NCBI GenBank assembly: GCA_033964015.1
Contig: CM066916.1
Location: forward strand, 15,416,501 to 15,480,500
Length of the DNA: 64,000 nucleotides
Direction: 5' to 3'
Source of the DNA: Scolanthus callimorphus
Lineage: Eukaryota > Cnidaria > Anthozoa > Actiniaria > Edwardsiidae
This document shows positions 1 through 11,355 of this stretch, in pieces (position 1 is the stretch's first letter; each line of letters begins with the position of its first letter). Below the pieces are notes generated by a model. The model saw only the letters and a list, made by a program, of their open reading frames with translations, searched no databases and was not told the DNA's origin. The translations under genes were made by a program, and so were the position numbers.

Positions 1-25
1 CAAGGGCAAAAAACATTTTGCACCC

Positions 26-2551
26 ATGTGCAAAACGAAGGATGTCCCGCCCAAGAAAGTTCACGACTTGAAAAAGGACAGCGACACTGAGAGCGACGAC
101 TCTATCGACGAATTATTTCTTGGCGAAATCGATTCGACAAACAGCGACGCCAATGAACTCTTTGTAACCCTGAACGTGGGAAACAAGGATATCAGATTCA
201 AAGTTGATACCGGAGCACAATGCAACGTGTTGTCAGAGGAAGTATTTTCGTCATTACCACAAAAGCCACAACTAAAGAGTACTAAGACAAGACTCACAGC
301 TTATGGAGGCATGCAAATACCCGTGCTAGGAAAATGCGAGATGGATGTCAAAAGGCGCGGAAATGAGATAACCGCCGATTTTTATGTGGTCAAAGCTGAC
401 AAGTCCAAGCCGCTAATTGGCTTAGAGACATGCCGCAATCTGGAACTGATAACTGTCGGCAAAAATGTTAGTGAAATCAAGAAAGGAGACGAAATCTTGA
501 ACGAATTCAAGGATGTTTTTGAGGGACTTGGACTCGTGGATGGCGAGTACCATATAAGTCTAAACGGAGATGCACAACCTACAATTCATCCACCACGCAA
601 AGTACCACTCAGTCTAATGCCGAAATTAAAGGATACGCTAGAAAAACTGACGAAACAGGGAGTCGTCAGCAAAGTTCAAAAAGCGACTGATTGGGTAAAC
701 AGTTTAGTTATCGTAGAAAAGAAAAACGGAAGTCTACGTCTGTGTTTGGATCCTAAGGAACTTAATAAAGCCATCAAAAGGGAACACTACAAGCCGCCAA
801 CCGCAGAAACACTATCGAGTAGATTGAACGGGAAACGTGTTTTCACCGTGATTGACATGAGCAATTGCTATTGGCACAAAAAACTGGATGAAGAATCTTC
901 ATACTTGTGCACTTTCAACACGCCATTTGGAAGATATCGTTTCTTGCGAATGCCATTCGGGATTTCTGTAGCTGCCGACGTGGCACAGAAAATGGTCGAC
1001 GACAATTTCAGCGACATTCCCGGAGTTTTAGCAGTCCATGATGACATCATTGTTGCGGGACGTGACAAGGCGGAACACGACAAGGCACTAAAACAAGTAC
1101 TGACTCGCGCAAAGGAACGTGGAATCAAATTCAATCGGGATAAAATCCAGCTGAGGGTTAGTCAAGTCAACTACCTCGGAAATATTGTCACAGCAGAAGG
1201 ATTCAAACCTGACCCCGAGAAAATCAAGGCTATCAAGGAAATGCCGAAACCGGAAACAAAACAAGACCTTCAACGATTACTTGGCATGGTAAACTACCTA
1301 TCCCAATATATCTCCAACATGTCGGAAATCACGGCACCATTGCGGTCACTTCTGAAGAAAAACGCACAATGGGTATGGTATGAGGAACACGAACAAGCCT
1401 TAACAAAGGTCAAGGAAGCGCTAACAAATAGCCCAGTATTACGCTATTTTGACATCGAGAAAGAAATAGTTATCCAATGCGACGCGTCACAAAATGGAAT
1501 GGGAGGATGTTTGATCCAGGAGGGACACCCTGTAATTTATGCGTCGAGATCTTTAACAGACGCAGAGAAACACTACGCTCAAATCGAAAAGGAACTGTTG
1601 GCCATTGTGTTCACATGCGAGCGATTTCATCAGTTCATTTACGGAAATGAGATAATCGTTCACAGCGATCATAAGCCACTTGAAGCGATTATGGCTAAGC
1701 CTCTATCTCAAGCACCACCACGTATTCAACGTCTGTTAATCAGATTGCAGAAATACAACATCACTGTATGTTTTGTACCGGGCAAGGAAATGTTTATAGC
1801 AGACACGTTGTCGAGAGCATATTTATCGGAAAACGCAAATGATCAACAGGATCTCAACGAGGATATTGAGATTTCCGTTCACAGCTTCGTTAAAGAAATT
1901 CCGGCAACTACTGAAAGGTTAAGAGAACTAAAACAAGCCACTGCGGATGACGTGACACTACAAGAGTTACGCAAACAAATCATCAAGGGATGGCCCAACC
2001 ACAAAAAAGAGGTCAAACCAATCATTGCACCTTATTGGACAATTAAGGACGAACTAAGTGAGGCTGAAGGCCTACTTTTCAAAGGAAAGCAACTAATTAT
2101 TCCCATAACTATGCGGGATACAATGCTGAATCTCATTCACGAAAGTCATCTCGGAATAGAGAAATGCAAAGCGCGTGCTAGAGCCATAAATTATTGGCCT
2201 GGTATGTCGCGTGACATCTATGAGAAAGTCAACAAGTGCAAAGTTTGCATGGAACACCAGCACAAGAACACCAAAGAACCAATGCAACCTCATGAAATAC
2301 CGGAACGTCCCTGGCAAAAAGTTGGATCTGACCTAATGGAACTTAATGGAAAGGACTATTTAGTTGTAGTCGATTACTACTCTAAATTTATTGAAACCTG
2401 TCCATTGCGTGACAAAACAACCGCAACAGTAAAATCACACTTGAAGTCAATCTTTGCAAGACACGGAATTCCTGAGGAGCTAGTTGCAGATAATGTACCG
2501 TACAACTCAAAAGAATTCAGGGATTTTGCAAAGACTGGGAATTCAAGCTAA
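26..2551 (+). pseudogene. pol: Gypsy pol polyprotein (protease-RT-RNase H-integrase), 3' frameshifted
   Basis: An 841-codon pol frame. The aspartic protease active site DTGAQCNVLS is near residue 62. Reverse transcriptase follows (about 190-400), with FTVIDMSNCYW for the first catalytic Asp and VHDDIIVAG as the YxDD box, here with His in place of Tyr. RNase H is about 470-590 (IQCDASQNGMGG, ELLAIVF, HSDHKPLE, ADTLSRA). The integrase HHCC zinc finger is about 710-750 (HESHLGIEKCKARARA ... CKVCMEHQ), and the first two DDE acidic residues are at VGSDLMEL and VADNVPYNS. The frame then ends prematurely in TGNSS; the sequence downstream stays integrase-like in another frame, so this is a single indel and not a natural terminus. 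The first residues before the protease may be the gag-pol junction. Confidence 0.92.
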
Positions 2552-3168
2552 CCACATGCAGCCCTCGCTTTCCTCAAGCAAATGGACGCAGCGAAAAGGC
2601 AGTACAGATTTTGAAGCGAATCTTAAAGAAATCTGATGATCCCTACATCGCTTTACTAGAATATCGCAACACCCCAATAACCGGAATGAGTTACTCTCCA
2701 GCACAATTACTAATGAGCCGCATGACCAGAACAAAACTACCCATCAACAAAGAACTGTTAATGCCTAGCATCGCTACCGGGGTAAAGGAAGAACTAAAAG
2801 CCTGCCAAGACAGACAAGCACGTTATTACAACAGAGACACAAAACCACTACTACCCCTTGCACCCAACGAAGCAGTAAGAGTCTATAACAAGAACAAGTG
2901 GATACCAGCAACTGTTAAACAAGAGGCTGGAACTCCACGATCCTACATTATACAGACAGAGACAGGCCAGGAACTAAGACGCAACCGACGACATTTGCTA
3001 AAGACCAACGAGCCACCCCATGAGACAAAACAACCTGAACAGGAGCAACCCGACACACCCGATTCCCACACTGCCACTGATGAACCTGACACACCAAAGG
3101 AACCAGTAGAACTTCGACGATCAAGCAGAACCCGCAATGTACCTACTAGATATGGATACGATGATTAA
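2552..3168 (+). pseudogene. Gypsy integrase C-terminal segment (frameshifted from pol)
   Basis: This segment continues the integrase in another reading frame than the upstream pol. It holds the third acidic residue region (NGRSEKAV, around 2585-2605), the core YIALLEYRNTPI, the GPY/F-like chromatin-facing C-terminal domain, and a Lys/Arg and Pro-rich tail ending RSSRTRNVPTRYGYDD. An initiator at 2611 is only the first possible start in this frame; the natural protein would be read through from upstream. It ends 157 bp before the LTR. Confidence 0.85.
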
Positions 3169-3325
3169 CTTTGTTTTTTTTTATTAACATAGACTATTGG
3201 ACATTTTCTCAGTATATTCTTTTTAATTCTAGTTTTTGGAATATAGCTTGTAAAGAGCACCAACATTGTATATTTTATTAATTTGCGTAACACGCTTTTT
3301 AAATCAAATTTCTTGAGAAGGGAGA

Positions 3326-3519
3326 TGTAATAATAATAGTCATTGTATTATTATGATTGACATTGTAATCAACACTAGATAAGCCGCACCCATTTGTAAT
3401 CACAGTTAAGCTTTAGCCTAAGTATCAATAAACAGAATTCTATCAATAGTCTTGGAGTACACACTATTCCGCGACCATCCTACACTCTCCTTCATCTTCT
3501 ATAAACTCGGTTCATTACA
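3326..3519 (+). repeat. 3' LTR of the gypsy element
   Basis: A 194-bp LTR bounded by TGTAA at the start and TTACA at the end, directly after the polypurine tract. AATAAA near 3429 is the likely poly(A) signal. The short length is within the gypsy range. The partner LTR is outside the window, so LTR-LTR divergence cannot be read here. Confidence 0.8.
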
Positions 3520-5900
3520 TTATTAGCCACCACAGGGTGCACAAAGAAACTCTACGGAAAGTCCTACTCGTTTTCGAGGGATTCCTGATGATGAGGGTGT
3601 CAAAGAAAACAACAAAAATTGAAGAAAAAATGAAGTTGAAGCCAGTTGAAGCGGTCTTACACAGGGGCGTACCAGGAATGTTATAAGGAGGGGCCAGGCC
3701 CAATGGGCCCTTCGTAAGACATTTTCTCCATATTTTAAATGATGTCCCATACATTAACCGTATTATTGGTTGCTAGAAGGGGGGACAAAGCCCCTGGCTA
3801 CGCCCCTGTTACACGACAACCTACACAACATTCGTTTAGCAAGAACCACCGGGGCCAGGAACGAACGCCTTCATTTGTCATCACTTGTTGAGAATGAACT
3901 ATACATAATGAGGAAGCCCGGGCTTAACAAATTGTGATTGGTGAATGGTGATTTTTTAAAGGACTGAGGTATTAAAAAACTAGTTCAAGTTTTGTTACGA
4001 CTGAGAGGCAGTTTCTAAGGTGGTGTGGTTGCATTGAATTGAAATTCCAGATTCAATTTCCTTTGCTAACTAATATATTGTACAATCACAAAGCCCGAAT
4101 TTTGTCCTGGTGCCCGCCACTTTCCTTGAGCAGAGGAAAGCCTTCAGATCATGTGCTTCAGCAGAACACTTCGTAGTCCTTCATGTCGCGCCGGGACAAG
4201 TTTTGCAAAGCGTGAAATTCTTAAATATATACAGGGGAACGATGCAAACGTTTCGCAGCAGCAAGAAACGATAACCAATTTTCGCGAGCTAGATCACTAT
4301 AAATCATTAGTGCGTGTAAGCACTAGGCCTGAATTGCCCAGGGGCGGTTTTACATGGGAGGTGAAATACAACAAATACAAAGAAGGTAGGAAAAATATTT
4401 CAAATAAAAGAACCGAAAGCAGTTGTATTCTGTGATTATAGTTGACTTTAAGGTGCATCTTAGACAATAGATGTCAACGACAAAATACATTTTTACCTCT
4501 CGTACTAATACTGTCACCTCCAATGTAAAACGCCACGGGCAATGGGCCGATGTCTGAGCATAATACGGACGCGCACTGGTGATTTAGGCTCAATCTAATT
4601 CAATCTAATTTGCTACCAAAATGAAGTCTTTGAATTTAGAGCCCCACTTGACGATATTTGCTTTGGAGAGAGCGCATTAGGCTGGGGGCGCCAGACCACT
4701 TTTAAACGTAGTGAACGTTTGTTCAAGACAATTTCTTCATGAAAAAGCTTTCAGTTCCCGACGAAACTTCGTAATATTTTTTTTTAATCCATGTACGACG
4801 ATGTTAGCATCTTTTTGCTTATGTTAATGGCTGAAAACGTGTAACTTCGGGAAAAGTTTAATCATGTTCAGGTTAGCGACAATTTTTTTATGTATAGAGA
4901 CAAAGAGAGAATTGCAAAATCTAATGATTGGTAGTGATTCTTTTATACAAAGACACTGAATGTCTTGATTGTCTTGATTCTGATGGATAGCAAAAATACT
5001 TGCATTACAGCATGTGAAGTTACGAATACCAACGTGAAATTATATACTATAATTAAATATTGTAATTATATAAGAACATGAAAAGCAACTCTCATCAAGA
5101 GCAATTCATAACGTGCAAACAGATCAGTTCCGCAACTCCTTCTCTTATTGGATTGGAAAAGTTTATACAGGAAGGTTGCTGTACTGGGAAAAATTTTCAA
5201 ACAATGTTCTGCTGGGGAAATTTTGTAAACGTCATTCCCCCGTCATTCTGGAGGGGGCGTTCGTTCATGCTGTAAAATTCATTTATGTTCGGATCTGACG
5301 AAACTTCCCAGGCATCAGACCACAAGAAAGCTTGAAAACTAGGCACAAAGAAGGGAAAATTTTGTAGTTGTAAGATCCACGTTGGTAGGAACATCGAGGC
5401 TGCGATTTAAATAAAAATTGAAGAACATCACTCAGATCACTATAGGGTGGAGAATGGTAGACGCGAAATTTTCTGAGACAGCGAAACCAACGTTTGAAAA
5501 TTCGTAATCGAGACGATCAAATAATGCTTCTCATACGCTCTCCTGGTTGCGTTAATGTGTTAAAAAATGACATGGCGAGACAGCTCTCTAAAACTCGGAG
5601 ATTCGAAAATCCATATGAATTAAGTCGCGAGATTCTGCCCTTAGAACCGACCATTCGCCACGAGTAGGGACTCATAAAACTCTTAGTACTTACGGAACAC
5701 CAAGATACCCATTGTGATTGAAAAAAACTGTATCACTGTTTTTCTTTAACGCAGTAACCATCTGCTCCACGTGCTCCAAGGCGCCGTTACTGACCGCCAT
5801 TGTCAACTGGATGGGCTTCTGCGAAGTTCTAACAATTGACGGAATGCTATAGCTGCAGTGGTGCTTAAAACGTGATATACAATACAGGGCCGTACGCTCT
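3520..5900. other. Gene-free stretch
   Basis: No convincing coding sequence: open frames are short, AT-rich and lack recognisable domains. Around 3660-3815 two related GC-rich stretches (GGGGCGTACCAGG and its partner CTGGCTACGCCCCTG) form a short inverted repeat of about 150 bp, probably a degraded small transposon. Confidence 0.5.
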
Positions 5901-5903
5901 TAG

Positions 5904-5924
5904 CCCCCCCCCCCCCCCCCCCCC
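5904..5924. repeat. Poly-C tract
   Basis: A run of 21 C. Its length is likely polymorphic or uncertain in assembly. Confidence 0.9.
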
Positions 5925-6087
5925 AGTTTTTCCCCATACAATCCTGAGCACTGAGCCTATAGGGAACTTCAAACTAGCCAAGCAAGAAATAAAAAAGTGG
6001 CGCTCAAAGCATTATATAAATTAAGAAAAGAAATGGGCGAGCATTTCCGAGACGAAGTAACGGTAACCATGAAACTTTCTGAGGGTT

Positions 6088-6209
6088 GTCCAATACACTG
6101 ACAAATTTATGCAAGTCTAAAACAATAGAGTGCAATGGAGTGTATTATAGAACGAGGCAATACAATGGAGGAGAACAATACCATGCATAAATTTGTCAGA
6201 GTATTGGAC
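6088..6209. repeat. 122-bp palindromic insert inside the LINE fragment
   Basis: About 26 bp at each end are inverted copies (GTCCAATACACTGACAAATT at the left, its near reverse complement ending GTATTGGAC at the right). The LINE-coding similarity is interrupted exactly here, so this is a secondary insertion. The core (AAAACAATAGAG ... GAGGAGAACAAT) resembles 23160-23260. Confidence 0.6.
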
Positions 6210-6457
6210 TAGTATGAACTTTTTGACGCCTTAATAGTCTCTATCTTGTTATACGGTAGTGAAGTCTTGGGGTAGATTGCCAGGAGAAATTAGAAAGGGA
6301 CCCCATCGAAATTGTGCACACAAAATTTATCAGATGGTTACTGGGGGTTATAAATACTGCAGCTCAAGTGCATGCCGATCTGAAGTAGGAGGGAGATTCC
6401 CACTCCGTGTCCAGGCAAAATGCAGGAGAGCTATCAAATACTGTCAAAAACTGAGTA

Positions 6458-6976
6458 GTGACGAAAGACAATAAGTTAGCGCGAAAGGTCTTAAACGACA
6501 TAACACGACATGAAGAAAATAAAGAATATTGGCCATGCAAATTACATAACATTTTAAATCCTTTAGGACTGTGCGAAATATGGCTGATTCCAAACCCATC
6601 AGCTACCATTCTTTATTTTATCAGACAACGAATGCAAGACATAGAACAGCAATCATGGATCAGTAACATACACGATGATAAAAGAAAAGACCCTAGACAA
6701 AGAAACAAATTAAGAACCCTTAGAAAATTCAAGCTAACGTTTGACCTGGAAAGCTATCTTAACAACGTCAAAAACATAAGTCATAGAATAAGCATGACAA
6801 AACTAAGATTAAGCAACCATGACCTAATGATCGAAACCGGGAGACATAGTAGGCCATATAAAGAATTAGAAGAAAGAATATGTCCTCTTTGCAAAAATGA
6901 TGTTGAAGACGAAGAGCATTTCATTCTCAAGTGTCCAAACTACAAAGCCTTCGAAATGAACTTTTCCATGCCATAG
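6458..6976 (+). pseudogene. LINE ORF2 C-terminal zinc-knuckle region, degraded
   Basis: A 172-codon open stretch. The C-terminal part has the signature MTKLRLSNHDLMIETGRH then ERICPLCKNDVEDEEHFILKC, matching the region downstream of reverse transcriptase in I/Jockey/L2-like LINEs. A related fragment with the same order of motifs occurs at 20076-20552. There is no start context and upstream coding is in other frames, so this is a remnant, not a gene. Confidence 0.75.
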
Positions 6977-7279
6977 AAATAGAAAACAAAATCAACCTAC
7001 GCGAAATGGCCCCTTGGATGCATTTACCAGAATAATGTCTCTAAAATTTAAAGAAAATATCCAAAAAACTATAGCAAAATTTGTCTGGGAGGCCAAAACG
7101 GAACGACAACGACTACTTTGTAAAAGCACCCCATCATGATGAAGCCTTTGGACCCTCGAACTTTGGTCAAATAAAAGTGAAATTGAAAATTAAATTTAGA
7201 TAAAATATTAATGTATTTTTCTTTTTTAAATTTATTGGAGTTATACTTATGTAAATATTTTTACACGGTTCCAATAAAT

Positions 7280-7303
7280 CTATGCTATGCTATGCTATGC
7301 TAT
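7280..7303 (+). repeat. (CTATG)n LINE tail
   Basis: Four and a half CTATG units immediately after AATAAAT, marking the 3' end of the LINE fragment. Confidence 0.85.
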
Positions 7304-7825
7304 CCTTTTAAAAACTCCCGATTTTGCACCCTACATATCAAAGTTAGTATCAGCCTTTCTACCTCATATTCTTCAAATTTAGAGCCATGCTGCGCAAACG
7401 AGTTTCAACTTTCGCCGAAAACTACCTTGAGTTTTTATATGTTTTGCCCCCAAGTTTTTGGAGGCTTGCTGCGGCCCTGCAATATATGTCTCATGGGCAA
7501 TTTATTGCACGATAAACGTTTGCAAGTAGCTGACAGTGCTATCGACTGACACTTGACCTGTAGCTCTCAAAAACACTATGACTACAGAAAATAAACTCAT
7601 TATGTGTTGCTGGTTTAAGACAAACTGCATTTTGAAGTATGTCTGCCCCCCCTCCCCCCAAAAAAAACGCGAACGTGCAACTAAACACGCCTCCAGTTTC
7701 TACCTTTTAACCTTTTACTTGTGATTGAAATGGTTTTCCATTGTTTGGCGTTTAACTTTTGCTAGGAGGGTGTTGGTCAACTCGTATGCATATGACGGGC
7801 TCCCTTATCGTGTTTACAGAAAGTT

Positions 7826-7856
7826 TTATCATTATTATTACTATTATTATTATTAC
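7826..7856. repeat. (ATT)n microsatellite
   Basis: Interrupted ATT/ATC trinucleotide repeats. Confidence 0.7.
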
Positions 7857-7961
7857 CTTTTTCTGGTCTATCCTGTCTTAAAAATGTAGCTATATCAAGC
7901 CATGCTATTCGAGTGTGGTCACTTTGATATTTTCCAGTTCCTTCCAAGTTGTATTTCACTA

Positions 7962-8261
7962 GTTACTTCGATTTTCATAATTCTGCAAACTCCCACTTGA
8001 CGTTCCGAACGCCAAACTGCGTTTTGGCTTTCGTCAATCAAACCTTTTAAGTCAAGTCCACGTATAATTTCTGAGTTTGGATTTCATTTTACAGTGAAAA
8101 ATTGTGTTTTGAAGCCTAGCTAGACCCTGTCAGTTCACAAGATCCAACAAAACCTCCGTGAAACTACCCAGAGTTGTTCACTCGTTTGATTGACGGAAGC
8201 CAAATCGCCCGCGGTTTGTTGGTCGATATAGAGTTCGCAGAATTATGAAAATCGCAGTAAC
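7962..8261. mobile_element. 300-bp foldback MITE, copy 1
   Basis: The ends are inverted copies (GTTACTTCGATTTTCATAAT at the left; the reverse complement of GAATTATGAAAATCGCAGTA at the right), and the similarity extends inward for about 80 bp (for example CGCCAAACTGCG...CGTCAATCAAAC against GTTTGATTGACGGAAGCC). A second, truncated copy lies inverted at 49799-50030. No transposase is encoded. Confidence 0.75.
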
Positions 8262-8635
8262 GTACGGATATGATCGAGGTTTAGACATATGCCGGTATGT
8301 TACACTTGTTGTGTTTGCAGCGTCTTCTAGCATGGAGTTCTCTAACATAATATTCACGATAAAAAGTGGTGGATATATACTAGTTATACAATGCTTTCGA
8401 GTGGCGTACTGAAGAATATCCCACGCGTCACTTTTTTTTTCTGCGAAGGCTCGTGTTTATGTATGCTAAGAAAATACAAGTGACAAGTGGGATATTCTGC
8501 AGTATGCCACGAGAAATAATTGCAGTGTAACTATTTATAGCACGCTACAGAAAAAAAGGCAACGTTTTACTGTTTTACGTAAATGCTGTGCACGATGGGA
8601 AGGTTGAGTGGAACACCGCCCAAATGTACAACGCC

Positions 8636-9515
8636 ATTCGCGCATTCTGATTGGCTGTATTTTCTGTGGTGTGGTATATTCGCGCATTCTGATTGGCTGT
8701 ATTTTCTGTAGTGTGGTATATTCGCGCATTCTGATTGGCTGTATTTTCTGTGGTGTGGTATATTCGCGCATTCTGATTGGCTGTATTTTCTGTGGTGTGG
8801 TATATTCGCGCATTCTGATTGGCTGTATTTTCTGTGGTGTGGTATATTCGCGCATTCTGATTGGCTGTATTTTCTGTGGTGTGGTATATTCGCGCATTCT
8901 GATTGGCTGTATTTTCTGTGGTGTGGTATATTCGCGCATTCTGATTGGCTGTATTTTCTGTGGTGTGGTATATTCGCGCATTCTGATTGGCTGTATTTTC
9001 TGTGGTGTGGTATATTCGCGCATTCTGATTGGCTGTATTTTCTGTGGTGTGGTATATTCGCGCATTCTGATTGGCTGTATTTTCTGTGGTGTGGTATATT
9101 CGCGCATTCTGATTGGCTGTATTTTCTGTGGTGTGGTATATTCGCGCATTCTGATTGGCTGTATTTTCTGTGGTGTGGTATATTCGCGCATTCTGATTGG
9201 CTGTATTTTCTGTGGTGTGGTATATTCGCGCATTCTGATTGGCTGTATTTTCTGTGGTGTGGTATATTCGCGCATTCTGATTGGCTGTATTTTCTGTGGT
9301 GTGGTATATTCGCGCATTCTGATTGGCTGTATTTTCTGTGGTGTGGTATATTCGCGCATTCTGATTGGCTGTATTTTCTGTGGTGTGGTATATTCGCGCA
9401 TTCTGATTGGCTGTATTTTCTGTGGTGTGGTATATTCGCGCATTCTGATTGGCTGTATTTTCTGTGGTGTGGTATATTCGCGCATTCTGATTGGCTGTAT
9501 TCTGTGGTGTGGTAT
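8636..9515. repeat. Tandem satellite, 42-bp unit x 21
   Basis: Twenty full 42-bp units plus one 40-bp terminal unit, almost identical; one visible difference is TGTAG for TGTGG in an early unit. Each unit carries GCATTCTGATTGGCTGTA, which contains ATTGG, an inverted CCAAT box. Because 42 is a multiple of three and the unit has no stop in one frame per strand, long open frames of a 14-residue repeat appear on both strands; these are artefacts. Near-identity implies recent expansion or ongoing homogenisation. Confidence 0.97.
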
Positions 9516-9555
9516 ATTTATGCCGAGACGCAACTGCCCCTATTCAACATGACCC

Positions 9556-9769
9556 TGAGACCCCGTCCACACTACACCGTTTTCAAACGAAAACGGATAC
9601 TTTTTGCTCCGTTTTCAAAAAGATTTGCGTCCACACTTATTGTTTTCGTATTGTTTTCGCCGTTTTCGGTTATCGTTTTCGGCGTTGTAGTGTGGACGAT
9701 AGCCGTATCGATCCGGAGCAAAAAGTATCCGTTTTCGTTTGAAAACGGTGTAGTGTGGACGGGGTCTCA
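9556..9769. mobile_element. 214-bp MITE with about 55-bp perfect TIRs
   Basis: The left end TGAGACCCCGTCCACACTAC and the right end GTAGTGTGGACGGGGTCTCA are exact inverted copies, and the match continues inward to GCTCCG/CGGAGC. The short central spacer has no coding. The right end is overlapped by the target duplication of the next MITE. Confidence 0.9.
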
Positions 9770-9772
9770 TAG

Positions 9773-10068
9773 TCGCCCCATGTAAGGTAATCCAAGCAGA
9801 TCTTGTATTCCGGATTCCAGTCCTTGGATTCTAAATTCCAACCTACTGGATTCCGGATCCCATACAAGTGGATTCCGGATTCCATAACTCTCAAAGAATC
9901 CGGATTCCAATATTTCTTTATCTGAATAAATTCTTGGATTCCGGATTCTCAAGGCCATTGGATTCTGGATTCCTGCTATATGGATTCCGGATTCCATTCT
10001 ACGGATTCCGGATTCCAAAGCTAACAAAAAGTCGGATTCCGGATTCTGGATTACCTTACATGGGGCGA
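9773..10068. mobile_element. 296-bp MITE (TCGCCCC family), copy 1
   Basis: TIRs TCGCCCCATGTAAGGTAATC and GATTACCTTACATGGGGCGA. A 6-bp duplication TCATAG lies at 9767-9772 and 10069-10074. The interior is a succession of GGATTCCGGATTCC-like words. The second copy is at 54900-55194. Confidence 0.92.
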
Positions 10069-10074
10069 TCATAG

Positions 10075-11355
10075 GGAACGAGCATCATATCCACGCGACG
10101 TATAGACTAGATTTCTGCATGTTGTTTTCAAAAATATTTAATAGTTTAACATTATTCAACATGATAAACAGCAGTGAGAATATCCTATTCCCCGAAGCTA
10201 CGTTTTAATATCACTAAGAAACGTCGAAAACGTATCCTATACGCAAATGTTGTGGACACAGCCTTACATGGTAAAAGTCCTCCTTGCAAATTCTATTTTG
10301 TTTTCAATGAAAAGATCTTCCGCACCTCTTATAATTGCATGCATATCACACCAGATCACGTTTCCCAATTTCGCAATTACGACTCAAAATAGAAACACAG
10401 AGGATTGCTCAAGCATGAATTCCGACTATGTATGACTTATTTTTGGTGGGAACGTCTTTTCTGTTGGAAACATGCATGTACACACGATGTCTTCGCCTCA
10501 CCTGCAAGTTCTGGCTTTTCGCTAGGAAAACTGAATCCACAGAAAAGATTACAATTCATTTGAGGTCAAAAAAGATACGTTAAATCTTACAAATTCGAGT
10601 GCCCTGGGGGAATTGTCATTGGTCTCGTATTCTGACTAATCGTTATCTACCCCCTTGTACGTTGAAGGTGTAAACAGGCTCTAGCAGCGTTTCGAGATTG
10701 TGCGCTTCTTTGAAGCATGTACTCATCACTATTGCGTTATTTTCCATGATTGTGAAATAAATTCAGCTCTCGATATCTTGATATGAAAATGCAGTATTAT
10801 ATCTTCTTGATGAAGAATTGAATCAACGCCAAGGGCTTTGTATTTAGTGTCAATATTCTTTGTCAATAATTAATGGCCTAAGGCATGCCAAAAAATTAAG
10901 TGAAAATACTCAAAAGTAATTGCGAATACGTCAAATTTTACCGATACGACTCAGTTTTGAAAACATCTTTTCAAAGAGTTCTGCTGTTAAAATTGACAGA
11001 ATTGATCTCAACTTATTACTCCTTGTCCGAACCCCTGACAAGAGACCAAGAAAACGACACCCTTCCTTTTAGAAATCAGCACGCATAGCATATGATCTTT
11101 GTAAATATGCACGTGAGTATGTGCTCATCACAGTCATCACACTGCCGCACATTATTTTCCATGATGTTAAATACATTGCGCCAGATATCAAGATAAGAAG
11201 ATAGAGTATCTTCTTGACGAAGAATTGAATTAACGCCAAGTACTTTTGATTCAGTGTCAATATTCTTTGTGAATAATGAAGGTCCTAAGGCAATGCCAAA
11301 ATATTTTAGTCAAAACAGTAATTACGAACACGTGAATAGGCCTTTATCACGCAAT
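10075..11355. other. Gene-free stretch with an old tandem duplication
   Basis: No coding sequence recognised. Two diverged direct copies of about 220 bp, 10715-10935 and 11112-11335, share the words TTATTTTCCATGAT, GAAGAATTGAAT, AACGCCAAG, TGTCAATATTCTTTGT and CCTAAGGCA. The offset is about 400 bp. Confidence 0.7.

Larger units (their letters stand above)
1..3519 (+). mobile_element. Gypsy-type LTR retrotransposon, 3' part with 3' LTR
   Basis: The order protease, reverse transcriptase, RNase H, integrase, then a polypurine tract and an LTR defines a Ty3/gypsy (Metaviridae-like) element. The 5' LTR and gag lie outside the window or are lost. The polypurine tract (GAGAAGGGAGA, 3315-3325) abuts the 3' LTR at 3326. 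One frame break separates the integrase catalytic region from its C-terminus, so this copy is probably inactive, although pol is otherwise open for 841 codons, which suggests a fairly young insertion. Confidence 0.93.
5950..7303 (+). mobile_element. LINE (non-LTR retrotransposon) 3' fragment with CTATG tail
   Basis: The fragment reads, with breaks, through the post-RT region of a LINE: first ALKALYKLRKEMGEHF (about 6019-6066), then SILLYGSEVWG-like sequence (about 6235-6275), then the C-terminal region with a CCHC-type zinc knuckle (CPLC ... EEHFILKCPNY) inside 6458-6976. The 3' end is AATAAAT followed by a CTATG pentamer array (7280-7303), a typical target-primed reverse-transcription tail. 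It is interrupted at 6088-6209 by a small palindromic insert and has several frame breaks. Confidence 0.8.

Noticed and set aside
868..1273. Minus-strand frames inside gypsy pol
   Set aside because: Antisense shadows of the reverse transcriptase.
8636..9515. CRISPR-like array
   Set aside because: Units are contiguous and identical with no variable spacers, in a eukaryotic setting.
8535..9552. 332- and 314-codon open frames with a 14-residue repeat on opposite strands
   Set aside because: The 42-bp satellite has a length divisible by three, which creates open frames on both strands. No other coding evidence.
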